A stretch of 64,000 nucleotides of DNA from Trifolium pratense (taxonomy: Eukaryota > Streptophyta > Magnoliopsida > Fabales > Fabaceae), in assembly GCF_020283565.1 (NCBI RefSeq), contig NC_060059.1, forward strand, positions 47,264,572-47,328,571. The letters run 5' to 3'. Below, piece after piece: positions 9,220 to 21,229 of the stretch. The notes below the pieces were generated by a model. It was not told the origin of the DNA. It saw only the letters and a program-made list of their open reading frames with translations, and did not search any database. Within the stretch, counting starts at the first letter, position 1, and the number at the start of each line of letters is the position of its first letter. Made by a program: the position numbers and the translations under genes.

Positions 9220-10338
9220 CTAGATGATTAATCTCTGATGCATGGTTGAAGGAACAGCTCCAACACCATGAATCCATTCTCTGCCTAACAACAGATTGTA
9301 ATTAGGTTTGGCAGCTATGACCATAAACAAGGTCTTTCGAACAGTGCTACCAACACATACTTCCAATTGCACTGCCCCTAGGGAATGGCCAGTTTTTCCT
9401 TCATAGTTGGCCAACACCACATTGTGGGAATGAAGGTCTGTATCATAGAGACCTAATTTCTTCAGCATGAAGTGAGGCATGATATTCACCACAGCTCCTC
9501 CATCAACTAAGACCTTATTGATTCCCACATTATTGACTTTTGCTCTAATAAACAAAGCCTTCAAGTGGTTCTGCATTCCCAGGTCTGGTTTTTCGAAGAC
9601 AGCTTTTTGTTCTTCGACACAACCATTCTGCATAACATAGTAACACATTGGCTTATGATCAGCCAAATTAAGGGCCTCGAAGTCCTCTTCCAACTCATTG
9701 ACTTCCGTAGGCACATCATATTCCAAAGGCAAGATGGACACTACATTGACCATAACATCGAAATCAGACCCCTCATCCAGGAGATCATCATCCTCCATGT
9801 CATCTTCACCTTCTACCCCTTCTTGGGCATTTTCAGCTGTTGGCTCTTCCAATACTATGGAAAGCCTCTCCTTTGCTGGCCTCTTGGCCATTTCAACCTT
9901 TTCAGCTTTCTGGGTCGCAACAACCTTGCCCCCAGCCTCAGCATCTTTTGCTGTAAACTTCTGTTTCCTCTGAAACCTTCGCCACTGATTGCGGGTCATA
10001 GGATTTTTTCCCTTATAGTTGTTCCTATAAGAGTATTTGTTGACTTCTGTGGCAGCATTTACTGTTTCTTTTCCAGCTACCACTTTTGAACCTTTGGGTT
10101 CAGATACAATGTTCACATTAACATTGCTAGAACTTCCATTTTCCATCATTCTTCGATTGAAAGTTACATACTGTCCACTCACCCATTGGTTAACAGGTGC
10201 TCTCCCAGATGGTTTGAAAGTGTTTTGAGGGCCTAGCCTTTGCTGAATCGAAAGGCCTTTGGTGATGGGTTTTCCCCAATTGGCTCCTTTGTAGGGCCAA
10301 GCTTTTTGGTTTTGTGGCCTCTTTGTCGCACACAGCAC
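9220..10338 (-). pseudogene. Gypsy gag end plus aspartic protease, ended by a nonsense codon
   Basis: Continuation of the polyprotein in a different frame from gag. A basic linker (NPMTRNQWRRFQRKQKF) and an acidic segment lead into a retropepsin whose active site reads VLVDGGAVVNIMP; Tat elements commonly carry DGG in place of D-T/S-G. The flap/C-terminal part includes NYNLLLGREWIHG. The frame stops at TAG 9220-9222, but the same frame carries on as REDGLVENVEADQ. A single-base change, most simply TGG (Trp) to TAG, explains this; that substitution is inference. Confidence 0.82.
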
Positions 10339-12481
10339 TGCATCTAGGGCAAAGCATCACTTCAGTATTCTTCAGCTTGCACTTATTCAGGAAGTCCACT
10401 AGTTCTTCCTCAGCATTGGGATACACTTCACGCACCCTCTTCTCATACTCCTCTTCAGGCACAGCCTTGACTGGAGCAGCAACATCTACAACTTCAACCA
10501 TGTTGCAGTCGTAGACTTCGACATAGGTTGCATCAGCAGTTGGCAAAGGGTCTGAATCTACCTTCATTGGAGGCTTTGCCTTATCAGCATACTTCAGCCT
10601 TCCTTCATTCAGCGCTTTTTGCACCAAATCCCTGAAAACAACACATTGATAAGTTTTATGTCCCAAATAATTATGAAACTTACAATAACCTCTTTTCTTT
10701 CTTTGCTCCATTGGTGGTATTTTCATATCTTTTGGCACAATAATTTGGCCGTCAGCCACCAATAAATCAAAAATTTCATCACATTTAGTAATGTCGAAGG
10801 TATAAGTTTTCGTAACGAACTTATCATTTTTTGGTTCGACTGGATTTTTTCCATTCGACGGCCTTAACAACTTACAAGTGTAAGGAGGCCCAGGCTTTAA
10901 TTCAGCCACATTAATATCACTATCTTCAAATTCTAAGTATTCATCACTCATTTCATAATCAATTTCATTATCATAAGAGTTAACAAAACCAATTTCTTTC
11001 TTTTTCTGAAACTTAGAATTCCTAGCTTTTTCAGCTTTTAGTCTTTCGATTTGCCTCACCCTGTCAGCTAACTGTGACATGTCTCGAAGGTATTGGGTAT
11101 CCAATTTCTTTCGAATCGAATAATCTAACCCACCAGCAACCATTTCTACTAGCTCATGTTCAGGCACTTGGGTAAAACACCTAGACTTCAGCAAACGAAA
11201 CCTATTTAAATAATCATCAATTGATTCTTGGTTTTTTCTTTTTACACTGGCTAGTTCTTTTAGACTTATCTTAGTTTGGCCCATATAAAACTGCTCATGG
11301 AAAGTTCTTTCCAATTGGGCCCAACTATGGATCGAATTGGGAGGCAAAGTTGTAAACCAAGTAAACGCGTTCTTGGTAAGCGAATTAGGAAAATACTTCA
11401 TTCGCAAATTTTCATTATTTGCCAAATTCTCAGATTCAGCTAAATACCTAGCAATATGTTCTACAGTTGACTCATTAGTGTCCCCAGCAAACTTAGTATA
11501 CTTTGGGACTTTCCAACCTCTTGGTAACTCTGTTTGCAGCACATATTCATTGAAGGCAGAGACAAAATTTGGCCTTCGACAACCCGTATTTAAGCCATTT
11601 TGGGCCAAAATCGTTTCGACCATGTTAGCCAAATTGTGCTGGCCAAGTAAGTTATTGTTCTGCACTTCTCGCACTACCTCATCAGGATCCTGATTCCTCC
11701 TAACCATTACTACTGGGGGGTTCTGATGAACCACTTGTGGATTTGGGTTAACAACAGGAGGATTTTGATTAACTACTTGGGGAATTTGATTAACCTCGTG
11801 AGGATAATGGGTTTCCTCTTGTACAACTGGTGTAGGTGTTGGGTTAGGAACTGTTTTATTGGCCACATAAGTTGGCCTTTGCTGTACTGGAGTCGAAGAC
11901 ATTGCAGGTAATATCACTTGTGGAGTAACAGGATTTACTCTAGGAGGTGGTGGGGGAGTCCCAAAAAAGTCAGCAATTCGACTCATTTGAAATGCCAACA
12001 TTTGATAACTTTCGTTGGTATTCTGAATTAATGGATTAAACACAGTACCAATTTGTTGTGTTAAGAGATTAACCATTTCATGGTTGCTCTCATCCATTTG
12101 TTGTCTCAAAGACAACACAGACGCAGTCGTTAAGGGTGTGGGAGTCACCCTTGATGAAGTATACCTATCAGATTCGAAAACTGGCATCCCTAAGCCAAGT
12201 GTAGGGGGAGGCCCATACATAAAATTATGAACTGATGGTGGTTTCGAACGTCCAGGACCAGCAGTCACGGACGGAATTGCCATAGTTGGTATTGGCAAAG
12301 TTGGAATAACATCATGCACATTCGAAATGGCTGGGCTGGAGAATATTGGAACATTTATCAACCCAGATGTTTCCAAACTCTGTGGAGGTGGATCGACTCC
12401 ACCACTCGAACTTGCTTCGCTACTCATTGCACTAGAATTTTGATTTTTATTAGAATTAGATCTTTGAGTAGTTTTAACCAT
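10310..12481 (-). pseudogene. Gypsy gag
   Basis: It starts at ATG 12481 (MVKTTQRSNSNK). A low-complexity Pro/Asn/Val-rich N-terminal third (repeated 'PQVVNQNPPVVNPNP' pattern) is followed by the retrotransposon gag domain at about residues 330-480, with the landmarks NAFTWFTTLPPNSIHSW and FHEQFYMGQTKISLKELASV. A short Cys/His cluster (YCKFHNYLGHKTYQC) lies further on. Gag would form the virus-like particle. Reading continues about 40 codons past the point (around 10310-10330) where homology moves to the next frame, so the end shown is the likely frameshift position and not a true stop. Confidence 0.85.
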
Positions 12482-12586
12482 AACCTAACTTATCATCAGT
12501 TATATGCAAGTAACAAGTTTCTCAATCCACAACATAAGAAATAGTTTTAAATAAACACAAAACCAGTCCCACTGGGCGTGCCAATT
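12482..12586 (-). other. Gypsy leader with primer-binding site
   Basis: Between the LTR end and the gag ATG. Directly next to the LTR the minus strand reads AATTGGCACGCCCAGTGGGA (about 12566-12586), in the position and style of Tat-lineage primer-binding sites. The complementary tRNA cannot be assigned with certainty by eye. Confidence 0.6.
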
Positions 12587-13362
12587 TGTTTACGTGGAAA
12601 TTTGGTAAACAACCGCTAGTTTAAGTATTTAAACTCGCGAGACCAACTAGTAAATCTCAGGACAATTTTGTGTTTTATTTATTTAAGAAGAATGTTAAAT
12701 GTTCGTTTTAACGAGAAAACAAACACTTAAAGATTGAAACGTTTTCAATTAATACCAGAGAAAACTAGTTCGAATCGCCTCGAAGTAGCAGTTTCTCAAG
12801 CAAGTATTCGAATTAAACTAAAGAAAATTGCTGGAAAGTAAATTGCATTGAATGAAAAGCAATTACAAATAAAGATGGTTCACAAAACATACATTTCTCC
12901 TCTGAATTCCTTTCGTTCGATCGCTGAGTACTTAGAATTTTAGAGAGAGTGTTTGTATAAAATTTTGTGACCCCTGTTCTGAATCAAAAACTGCTATAAA
13001 TACTACAACGAAATGGTAACTGCTTCTTGATCATTTGGACGCTCCTCGATCTGCCACGTCGACCCACGTTCTCCACTTTCGTCTTTCATTCCTTCAATGC
13101 GCGCCAATGCTTATTGGGCCGTTGTTGCTCCTTTGGGCTTGGCCCAACTAACCTTGTCGACTTTATTTCTTTCTCTCGACAGACTCCTGACCAAGCCAAA
13201 CCCAACATGCGCCTTTCGACGCTCTCGAAGCGCTCTTGTGTTTCGATGTAGTTCTACCTCGACACAATACTTGAAAGTTTTATTTTGACAATATAACCTT
13301 CAAAATAAATGTTGGACCCACCAATTATATTTAATTGATAACTACCAAATTTATGTCCAACA
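12587..13362 (-). repeat. 5' LTR of the Tat-lineage gypsy element
   Basis: On the minus strand it starts TGTTGGACATAAATTTGG (at 13362) and ends ACGTAAACA (at 12587), a 776-bp TG...CA LTR that abuts the leader and PBS. Flanking DNA to the right is AT-rich repeat. The matching 3' LTR is outside the window. Confidence 0.82.
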
Positions 13363-14446
13363 GTTCTCATACTATTACACTATTAGAATAAAACATAATT
13401 CACCTCTTCAAACTTATGAATATTAACAGATATTCACTAAAAATTATATTAGTTGTCGTTAATATACACAAATCTACTATGTAGGTTAATATTAAACAAA
13501 ATCTTTTTTTTTTAAATAACCTTCTTATTTTTAATATAGATTTATATTAAATATAACCACATGTTACTATATTTAAAATATTAACAATCATTTAATTATA
13601 TATGATTATACTTATCATAATTATTATTTTTATTGATAAAAAGTATTTTAAATGTGTGTTTTAATCAAACCCATGAAATGAAAGAAAAAAAACAAATCAT
13701 CTATAAAAAAAGAGTACTGCATTCTAATAAGCACTACTAAATTAAATTGAAAATCCGAATAAAAATTATTAAATAAAAAAATTGAAAGCAAAATGAGCGG
13801 AGAAAAACCCAATAGAAAAAAAAAAAAATAGACAAAAAAAATCGAGACTAATAAAATCTCGATAAAATTTCACCAAGTGAATAACTGATAAGAAACTTCA
13901 AGAGAACGAGAGGGAGGTAAGTTGATAAGTTATTTGGCATCTTAAATTGTATAGAAAGGAGTAAGCAATAACGTTGTTATTTGATAGGTAATTTTCAGAA
14001 TACGAGATCACGTGATAAAAAATGTCAAAACCACCATACTTCTTAGTTCAACATTACTCATGAACAATATTTTCACCAAGTATAAGTATGTATGACCTCC
14101 AACTCTTATTGAAAATAAATAAATAAGTGATACATTAAAAATAAAAAAGCAAAGTGATTTGTGACTAAAATTGCAACTCATATAATGAAAACTAAGATTT
14201 TATACGATGACACAATTAAAATAAAATATGATACATCATTTCAATAAAAATTATTTTAATTCTGAACAACTTTTTTTGTTTTTACACATATATAATATTA
14301 AATATAACCGTATCGTAAAAAGTATTTAACAATAGATTTTAATCGAATATGTGATTATACTTATCACAATTATTATTTTTAATTTATAAAAATATTTTAA
14401 TTATGTATTTTAATCGAACCCGTGCAACGCACGGGTTTACCCCTAG
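13363..14446 (+). mobile_element. Helitron-like 3' region with terminal hairpin and CTAG end
   Basis: AT-rich non-coding DNA that ends in a perfect 9-bp-stem hairpin, AACCCGTGC (14417-14425) / GCACGGGTT (14429-14437) with loop AAC, then TTACCCCTAG and a T. A GC-rich hairpin about 10 bp before CTRR, with insertion before T, is the defining Helitron 3' end. The 600 bp upstream (about 13840-14440) is repeated at 17830-18290 and 21230-21957. A decayed version of the last 100 bp also occurs at about 13580-13675. No Rep/helicase ORF is seen, so it is non-autonomous. Confidence 0.65.
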
Positions 14447-15916
14447 TCTTTTACTAGTAAAAGGAAGGTTGAATTGCTCATAGGCCTTCATTGTGATGAT
14501 GTGGCATGCTTTAGAGAGCTTCTCATATCTATTTAAAATTTGTCCCACAATTTATTTTGTGTGTCCATTCATCCTCCAAAGTAATTATCTATATGTTACA
14601 ATAATAATGGCTCCCAATAATAAAGAAAGAAAGAAAAGAAAAAAAAAAGACAAATTACAAAAAGAACAATGAATAGATATATGCTCTTTCATATTTTACA
14701 CTATCAAACATAAAATATAAATCATGCATGTGTAAATATGATTTGCAATTTGCAAAAATTTACTTTAAATAAATAAACCAAATAAAAAAATTACTCCTCA
14801 AAAAATTTCATGCTTGACAAAATAAATTTTATGAAAAAAAAAACTTTAGTTGTTGAGTTGCTCACAAGCATGCATTGTGATGATGTGACACTCTATAAGA
14901 AAAGTTTACAATCTCTATTAAAACCTTTTCATATTTCATATAATAGAGTTACTCTAATAATAATAATAATAATATATTAAAATATATATTGTATGTTACA
15001 ATTCCCTATTAATGCAATTGAAAACAAAGAATTCTTGGAGACACTAATATTGAATATGTAAATTTAGCTAATTATCAAACACAAGCTCTATATAAAGTTA
15101 ACCCAAAAGCTAATTATCACCACCACCATATCAGGAAGTCTACCTTCTATGTTTTAACAAAATTTTAATTTATCTATCTCATGGCAAAAACTCTATGGTT
15201 TCTTTGTCTAACATCTCCATGAGAAAAAGTTATGCATCTTCACCTTCCATATGTTATAGTTACACATTATAGTGTCTTGAATTGATTTAAAAGCTATTGT
15301 GTGCATATATATAGTTACATCGTAAGTATATTGGTTTTTGTCCTTGGTAGGTGATGGTGTCTAACCTCTTAGAATATCAGGTATGTCTACATGTGATTGA
15401 TTAAGAAATTGATATACATATATGTGATAGTTGTCTATTAATATGTTTGTAAATTGGAATTTTTCTATTACTCTGAGTTTGGAACATCTCTAATCATTTT
15501 TTATATTTTTCTTTTTTAGGTTGGATATTTTTTAAAATATCAACCGGTGTTTTGTTCGATGATTAATTAAACTTTGAGTTGAATCGATTAATATGAATAT
15601 GACTATTTTTTCATGTGAAGGAGGAGAACAGGATAAAACATACTTCTATTTTTGCTTACGTTGCATCCTTGCTCCTTATAAAGCCTATGAAATGGCACCT
15701 CATGTAAGGATGTATATTTAACTCTAATGGCAGTTTGTAAACCATCATTTTTTTTAATATATATAATGTTTGTAATTAGACAACTTTTCTTTTTCATTTA
15801 TTATTTTATTAGTCTAATGTTTTAGCTTATTTGTTTCTTATTTTCTTTTTCATTTATTATACGTAAAAAGTATTTAACAATATATTTTATTAGTCTAATG
15901 CCAAAATATAGTTTAG
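14447..15916 (+). mobile_element. Candidate Helitron 5' end and duplicated 1.1-kb segment, copy 1
   Basis: The first bases after the CTAG terminus, TCTTTTACTAGTAAAAGG, fit a Helitron 5' end (5'-TC). The next ~50 bp (GTTGAATTGCTCATAGGCC) recurs in degenerate form at about 14850 and clearly at 15941. From about 14880 to 15900 the sequence is repeated at 18905-20035. In this segment a TATA box (CTATATAAAG, about 15088) precedes an ATG at 15181 (MAKTLWFLCLTSP then stop). Two exon-like stretches with consensus splice sites lie at about 15351-15379 and 15521-15568. I cannot name a gene, and the coding reading is weak. Confidence 0.45.
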
Positions 15917-15946
15917 AACCTTCCTTTTACTAGTAAAAGGAAGGTT
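15917..15946. repeat. 30-bp perfect palindrome
   Basis: AACCTTCCTTTTACT is followed immediately by its exact reverse complement AGTAAAAGGAAGGTT. The right arm is the same sequence that starts the Helitron-like segment at 14447-14468, so the palindrome sits exactly at a repeat boundary. Confidence 0.85.
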
Positions 15947-17829
15947 GAATTGCTCATAGGCCTTCATTGTGATGATGTGACACCTCTAAAAAAACTCCAT
16001 ATTTTTATTGAAAATTTACCAACTTCTCTTAATTATTAAAAATATCTAAAATAAAATTTATCCTCCACAAATTAAATTTCATGTATAATGATTAATACAT
16101 GAATAGAAAAAGAAACCCCCATAATTCCAAAAGACTATATTTTGGAATATATAAAATGATAAATATGGATTAATAGAAAACGTAAATGACTAAATAATTA
16201 AGAGTAACCTAAATATCCATATACTTGCCCAAATAAAAAACTTAATTCGTATATATGGATCAATAAAACATTCATACGTAAAAACCAAAAAAATATATCC
16301 ATATGTCACTAAAATATGTACATATAAATTATATGTATATATAATTTTTAGTATTGTTATTAAATATATATAATCTAATTTTCTAAAAAAACCAAGATAA
16401 ATCATATTAATATATTATTACACATTGCAAGAGGTTAAATCAACAATCAAACGATTAGCTTATAAAAAAAACAATTAAACGATTAATTACAAGGAATAAA
16501 AACAATTATGATTGACCCTTAGGTATTCATATGATGCAACTATAACTGCAAAATTATTATTATTATATTATACAATTAACCCTCATGATTGTTGGAGTTC
16601 CTTTCAATAATTATATATAAAAAAAAACTGTATGTTTTACCACAATGGTCTTTATAAATATTGATACTCACACATCACTACTTGCCCATGGTCTCATATT
16701 TTGTAATCTTATTTTTTTCTTTTTTGTGTTTTCCAACCTTATTTGTAGTAATTGCATCAAGTCATGTCTACTCTTGAGTAAATCAACTACACTATCTTAT
16801 TGTTTCAAGGAAAAATGTAATTCTATTTTCAAATGTATTTTCCTCATTGTTTTTGGGATAGGTTCTTTTTTTTCTTTCAATTATAGCAATGAAATGTATA
16901 TTCAAGAATAACATTGCGACAATGAAAAATATATATAACTGCAATTTCTTAACTTTTTTTTAGTGGTACTTGGTTTTAATAGAGAGAATTTGGAAATGTA
17001 ATACAAGTTGGTCGTATGAAGCAAATTTGGAAGAATTTAATCTCTACTTGGTTAGAGGTGTTTTCATATGCTTAATCATCTTGGTTAGGATTCAAATTAG
17101 TGGATTGGGCTGGTACGAAGGTTTTCAAGTTTGCAATTGAGCTAAGTTGTATTTTAATTTCTTTATTACTTTTAGAATAAACTCATTTAAGTCACTAAGA
17201 AAAATAGTAAGATTCCATTTAGTTTCTAAGACAAATATTAAAAGTATCTCACTATCTACCTTAAATTTTGTTTGATTGATGAAGGAAAAGTGGCGTGGCA
17301 ATTTAGTCACTACTTTACAATTTATACTTTTTTATTACACCAACATTTTAACTACTAATTTTGATATTCCATTGCTTAAAAAGACACATAAAATTAAAGA
17401 TGCAAACAAATTAAAGAGAGGATAGTGGCATAAACCTCACTAAGAAAAATAAAATTAAACCAAACTAGAAAAGAAAAAGAATTAAGCATATGGTGAAAAT
17501 GATAAACGAAACCACTAGCTAAATAATTCTGACAAATAAAAAGCAAAGAAATCTTAATAAGTAATATAAAATGTTATATTATATTTATCTATTTTATTAT
17601 TTAAATTACTCTCTAAGCATAATAGTATTTAGGAGATAAGATATTATAGTTATGAGTGAGTACATAGTGAGATAGTCTTAAGAATAAGATGACATGTTGA
17701 ATGTTAAATTCTTATAATATCATGCAAACTAAAAAAAGAAGAATAGTATTTCTTAATCTTTGTACTATTGAACAGGTGGAGGGTGTTGAAAAAACTGTTA
17801 TACTAAAAAATGACCAACCAAAAAAAATG
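15947..17829. other. AT-rich intergenic DNA
   Basis: It begins with the Helitron-like 5' sequence (to about 16000) and is then AT-rich without recognisable protein. The longest frame, 16645-16911, encodes a Phe/Cys/Ser-rich low-complexity peptide with no family resemblance and is not called. Confidence 0.5.
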
Positions 17830-18290
17830 TAAAAAAAACAATAGACTTAAAAAATTGGGAATAGTAAAGTCTGGATAAAATTCCACCAAGTTAATATGTG
17901 AGAAGAAACTTCAAAAGAACGAGAGGAAAGTTTGTAGAAAAGCTACTTGATACCTTGAATTGCATAGAAGGAAATAAACAGTTACGCTATTCAATATGTA
18001 ATTTTCAAAAAATAAGATCACGCGGTAAATAAAAGTATTTATATATGCATGCCTCCAACTCTATTGAAATAAATAAGGGTTACATCAAAAATAAAAAGTA
18101 AGGCCACATTTTACTATACAATTGCAACTCGTATAAAGAAAGCTACGATTACACTATTAAAATAAAATATAATGCATCTTTTCAAACTTATAAAATATTA
18201 TAAGAGATCTATTACATTAAAATATAAAAAAAAATTACGATATAAATCAATGAAAAATATCATTTCTAAACAACTTTTTTATTTATTTGT
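17830..18290 (+). repeat. Diverged copy of the Helitron-like 3' body, lacking its end
   Basis: The sequence from AAAAAATTGGGAATAGTAAAG to CATTTCTAAACAACTTTTTT aligns over its length with 13840-14280 and 21240-21790 (shared CACCAAG, GAACGAGAGG and TGCCTCCAACTC blocks). The expected hairpin/CTAG end is missing: at 18290 it runs into unrelated sequence (GACACGGGCCGGCCCAAAGG). Confidence 0.65.
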
Positions 18291-18894
18291 AGACACGGGC
18301 CGGCCCAAAGGTAAAGCGGCCCAAGCCCTAGATTTAGACCCCCAAAAATAATTTTTTTTGTAAAGGATTTAGGCCCCAATTTTTTTTTATCACCTTTATA
18401 CTATAAGAAAAGTTTACAATCTCTATTAAAAAACTTTTTCATCATCTCCTTTAATTAAATTAAATCATTTTAATTTTAATTATCAATATATCAAATTATC
18501 ACTATATAACTTCTTACACAAGGGACCAACTAACTAAAATGAAAAATTAAATTAAAAGGGACCAACTAATATATAAGATTTATATAACCACGAAATATTC
18601 ATGACTATTGAAATTCTTTCAATACTAATAAAAAAAACGTGTGTCTCTCTTCATTGCATAGTTAATTGGTTCCTAAATGAAAAATTTAATTAAAAGGACC
18701 AATATAACCACAAAATATATTCTTTCAATACTAAGAAAGAAAAACAAAAAAGTGTCTAAGACTATTGGAATTCTCTTCATTTCATAGTTAATTGGTCCCT
18801 AAATGACAAATGAAAAATTTAATTAAAAGGGACCAACTATCGATATTGATTTATACATATCCATTAGAATTATCAAAAATTGGATGGATTTTCA
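18291..18894. other. AT-rich intergenic DNA with short duplications
   Basis: No gene. It starts with a short GC-rich patch (GGGCCGGCCCAAAGGTAAAG), then has two similar stretches (about 18520-18600 and 18660-18850) containing AAAAATTTAATTAAAAGGGACCAAC. These look like a local direct duplication. Confidence 0.45.
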
Positions 18895-20035
18895 AAAGAA
18901 ATTGGATGTGGCACTCTATAAAAAATGTTTACAATCTCTATTAAAACCTTTTCATATTTCATATAATAGAGTTACTCTAATAATAAATAATAAATAATAA
19001 TAATATATTAAAAAAAAAACTAACACAATTTATTGTTGTTTAATTGAGACAAAAATGAATTGCAAGCAATGAAAGGTGGAACGATGTATCATGTTATTGT
19101 TTTATTAATTGCATTGCAACATATTATTAAAATATATATTGTATGTTACAATTCCCTATTAATGCAATTGAAAACAAAGAATTCTTGGAGACACTAATAT
19201 TGAATATGTAAATTTAGGTAATTATCAAACACAAGCTCTATATAAAGTTAACCCAAAAGCTAATTATCACCACCATATTGAATATGTAAATTTACATTGA
19301 AGTCTAGCTTCTATGTTTTAACAAAATTTTAATTTATCTATCTCATGGCAAAAACTCTATGGTTTCTTTGTCTAACATCTCCATGAGAAAAAGTTATGCA
19401 TCTTCACCTTCCATATGTTAAAGTTACACATTATAGTGTCTTGAATTGATTTAAAAGCTATCGTGTGCATATATATAGTTACATCATAAGTATATTGGTT
19501 TTTGTCCTTGGTAGGTGATGGTGTCTAACCTCTTAGAATATCAGGTATGTCTACATGTGATTGATTAAGAAATTGATATACATATATGTGATAGTTGCCT
19601 ATTAATATGTTTGTAAATTGGAATTTTTCTACTACTCTGAGTTTAGAACATCTCTAATCATTTTTTATATTTCTTTTTTAGGTTGGATATTTTTTTAAAT
19701 ATCAACCGGTGTTTTCTTCGATGATTAATTAAACTTTGAGTTGAATCGATTAATATGAATATGACTATTTTTTCATGTGAAGGAGGAGAACAGGATAAAA
19801 TATACTTCTATTTTTGCTTACGTTGCATCCTTGCTCCTTATAAAGCCTATGAAATGACACATCATATAAGGATGTGTATTTAACTCTAATGGGAGTTTGT
19901 AAACCATCATTTTTTTTAATTGATATAATGTTTGTAATTAGACAACTTTTCTTTTCATTTATTATTTTATTAGTCTAATGTTTTAGCTTATTTGTTTCTT
20001 ATTTTCTTTTTCATTTATTATTTTATATAAGGTAG
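18895..20035 (+). repeat. Duplicated 1.1-kb segment, copy 2
   Basis: Nearly the same sequence as 14870-15910, starting at GTGGCACTCTATAA. It has the TATA (CTCTATATAAAG), the MAKTLWF start and both exon-like pieces. It carries an extra stretch of about 120 bp near 19010-19130 that copy 1 lacks. Base differences are few, so the duplication is fairly recent. Confidence 0.75.
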
Positions 20036-21229
20036 AAGATTTGTATAAAAAATTGTTGATTAATAGGAATATAATTAAATTTTTTTCATGTGAATAAGTT
20101 GAAGAGGATAAAAGAGACTTTTATTTATTGATTTTGAAGTGCCTTAAAATTTATATAGATCGAGGGTATATTGATGTTGGAGGCATTCAATTAAAAGAGG
20201 ACAATCCAAATAATTTAGAAATATAAATATGTGTCTCATTTTTAAATATTATATTGTCTACAATGTGTAGGTGATCTACTTGATCTCGATCAAGAGAAAT
20301 ATAGAAACAAAAACAAAGTAGAAATTAAAATAAGTTTTTTTTTGTAGTTGACACTCAAGTCATGCGGTTCTTATAATTGTAATACATGCAAGAAGTATAT
20401 TGATTCAACTTGACTTAGAGGTTGTCAAAATATATAATCTTCATGCATTTATCGTATAACATTTGCCTAATTCTGGATGGTTCAATATGAATATATATGA
20501 ATTTTAATAGACGGTCCTATTTTAATCTACGCATGTCATCTTATTCTTACAACCATAAAATGAATCGATGAAAAGAATTGTGCTAAATACTTTTTCCTCC
20601 CACTTAGAATTCTACTAAAAACTTTCTAAATTAAATTAAAAAAAAGATAAAAATTATTAAATAAAATTTGTTGATGCTCATTTGTCAAAATAAATTTTAG
20701 AAATTATTAAAACCGTAGATGTTAAAATATATTTACATATATTTAGAAAATATAATCACACATATATTTAAACATATTTACACACAACTAAAATTCATCA
20801 ATAATTCAAAAATTATTAATTTAATTTACATAATAATATAATTTTTTGGATAAATTAAGTACATATTCTAAAATATTATTTACGTTACGGCTGAAAATAA
20901 AATAGTGGAATATTTATAAGAATACGATGACATTTCTTTAAGCAAATAAGAAGATGACACATGTTAAATCTTAAATTCATCTATAAGACTTTCTTTACTT
21001 TAACCAAATAACTAAACCTAAATTCAAATATATAAAATCTTCATCCAAACTTATATATTAACAACATCAAATATTAGAGTTTATATAATATAATAAGATT
21101 AAATAAAATAAATGTTCAAGAAAATATTAAATAAGAGGGACAAAAACTAACAATAATTTTGAAGAGACACAAACCTCGCCAAGAAAAAGAAAAACAAACC
21201 AAAAACAAAAGGACCAAGCAAAAATAAAT
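20036..21229. other. AT-rich intergenic DNA, nothing recognised
   Basis: No open frame of interest, no clear terminal repeats and no RNA gene are visible. It is probably the internal part of the Helitron-like element that ends at 21957. Confidence 0.4.

Larger units (their letters stand above)
5070..13362 (-). mobile_element. Tat-lineage Ty3/gypsy retrotransposon, truncated and decayed
   Basis: Read on the minus strand from right to left: 5' LTR (12587-13362), leader with primer-binding site, gag, protease, reverse transcriptase, RNase H, a second (archaeal-type) RNase H, and the start of integrase, where it stops at the Sirevirus junction. The double RNase H is diagnostic of the plant Tat lineage (Ogre/Retand group). 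The copy is dead: a gag-to-protease frameshift near 10310, a TAG at 9220-9222, a second frameshift near 8950, a solo LTR inserted at 7319-8449, and loss or displacement of the integrase core and 3' LTR. Confidence 0.88.

Noticed and set aside
15601..15720. Cys-containing short peptide (FCLRCILAPYKAYEMAP) as a nodule cysteine-rich peptide
   Set aside because: Cysteine spacing does not fit the family and no signal-peptide exon joins in frame.
16645..16911. 88-codon frame rich in Phe, Cys and Ser
   Set aside because: Composition follows the T-rich DNA; no family motif, no splice or promoter context.
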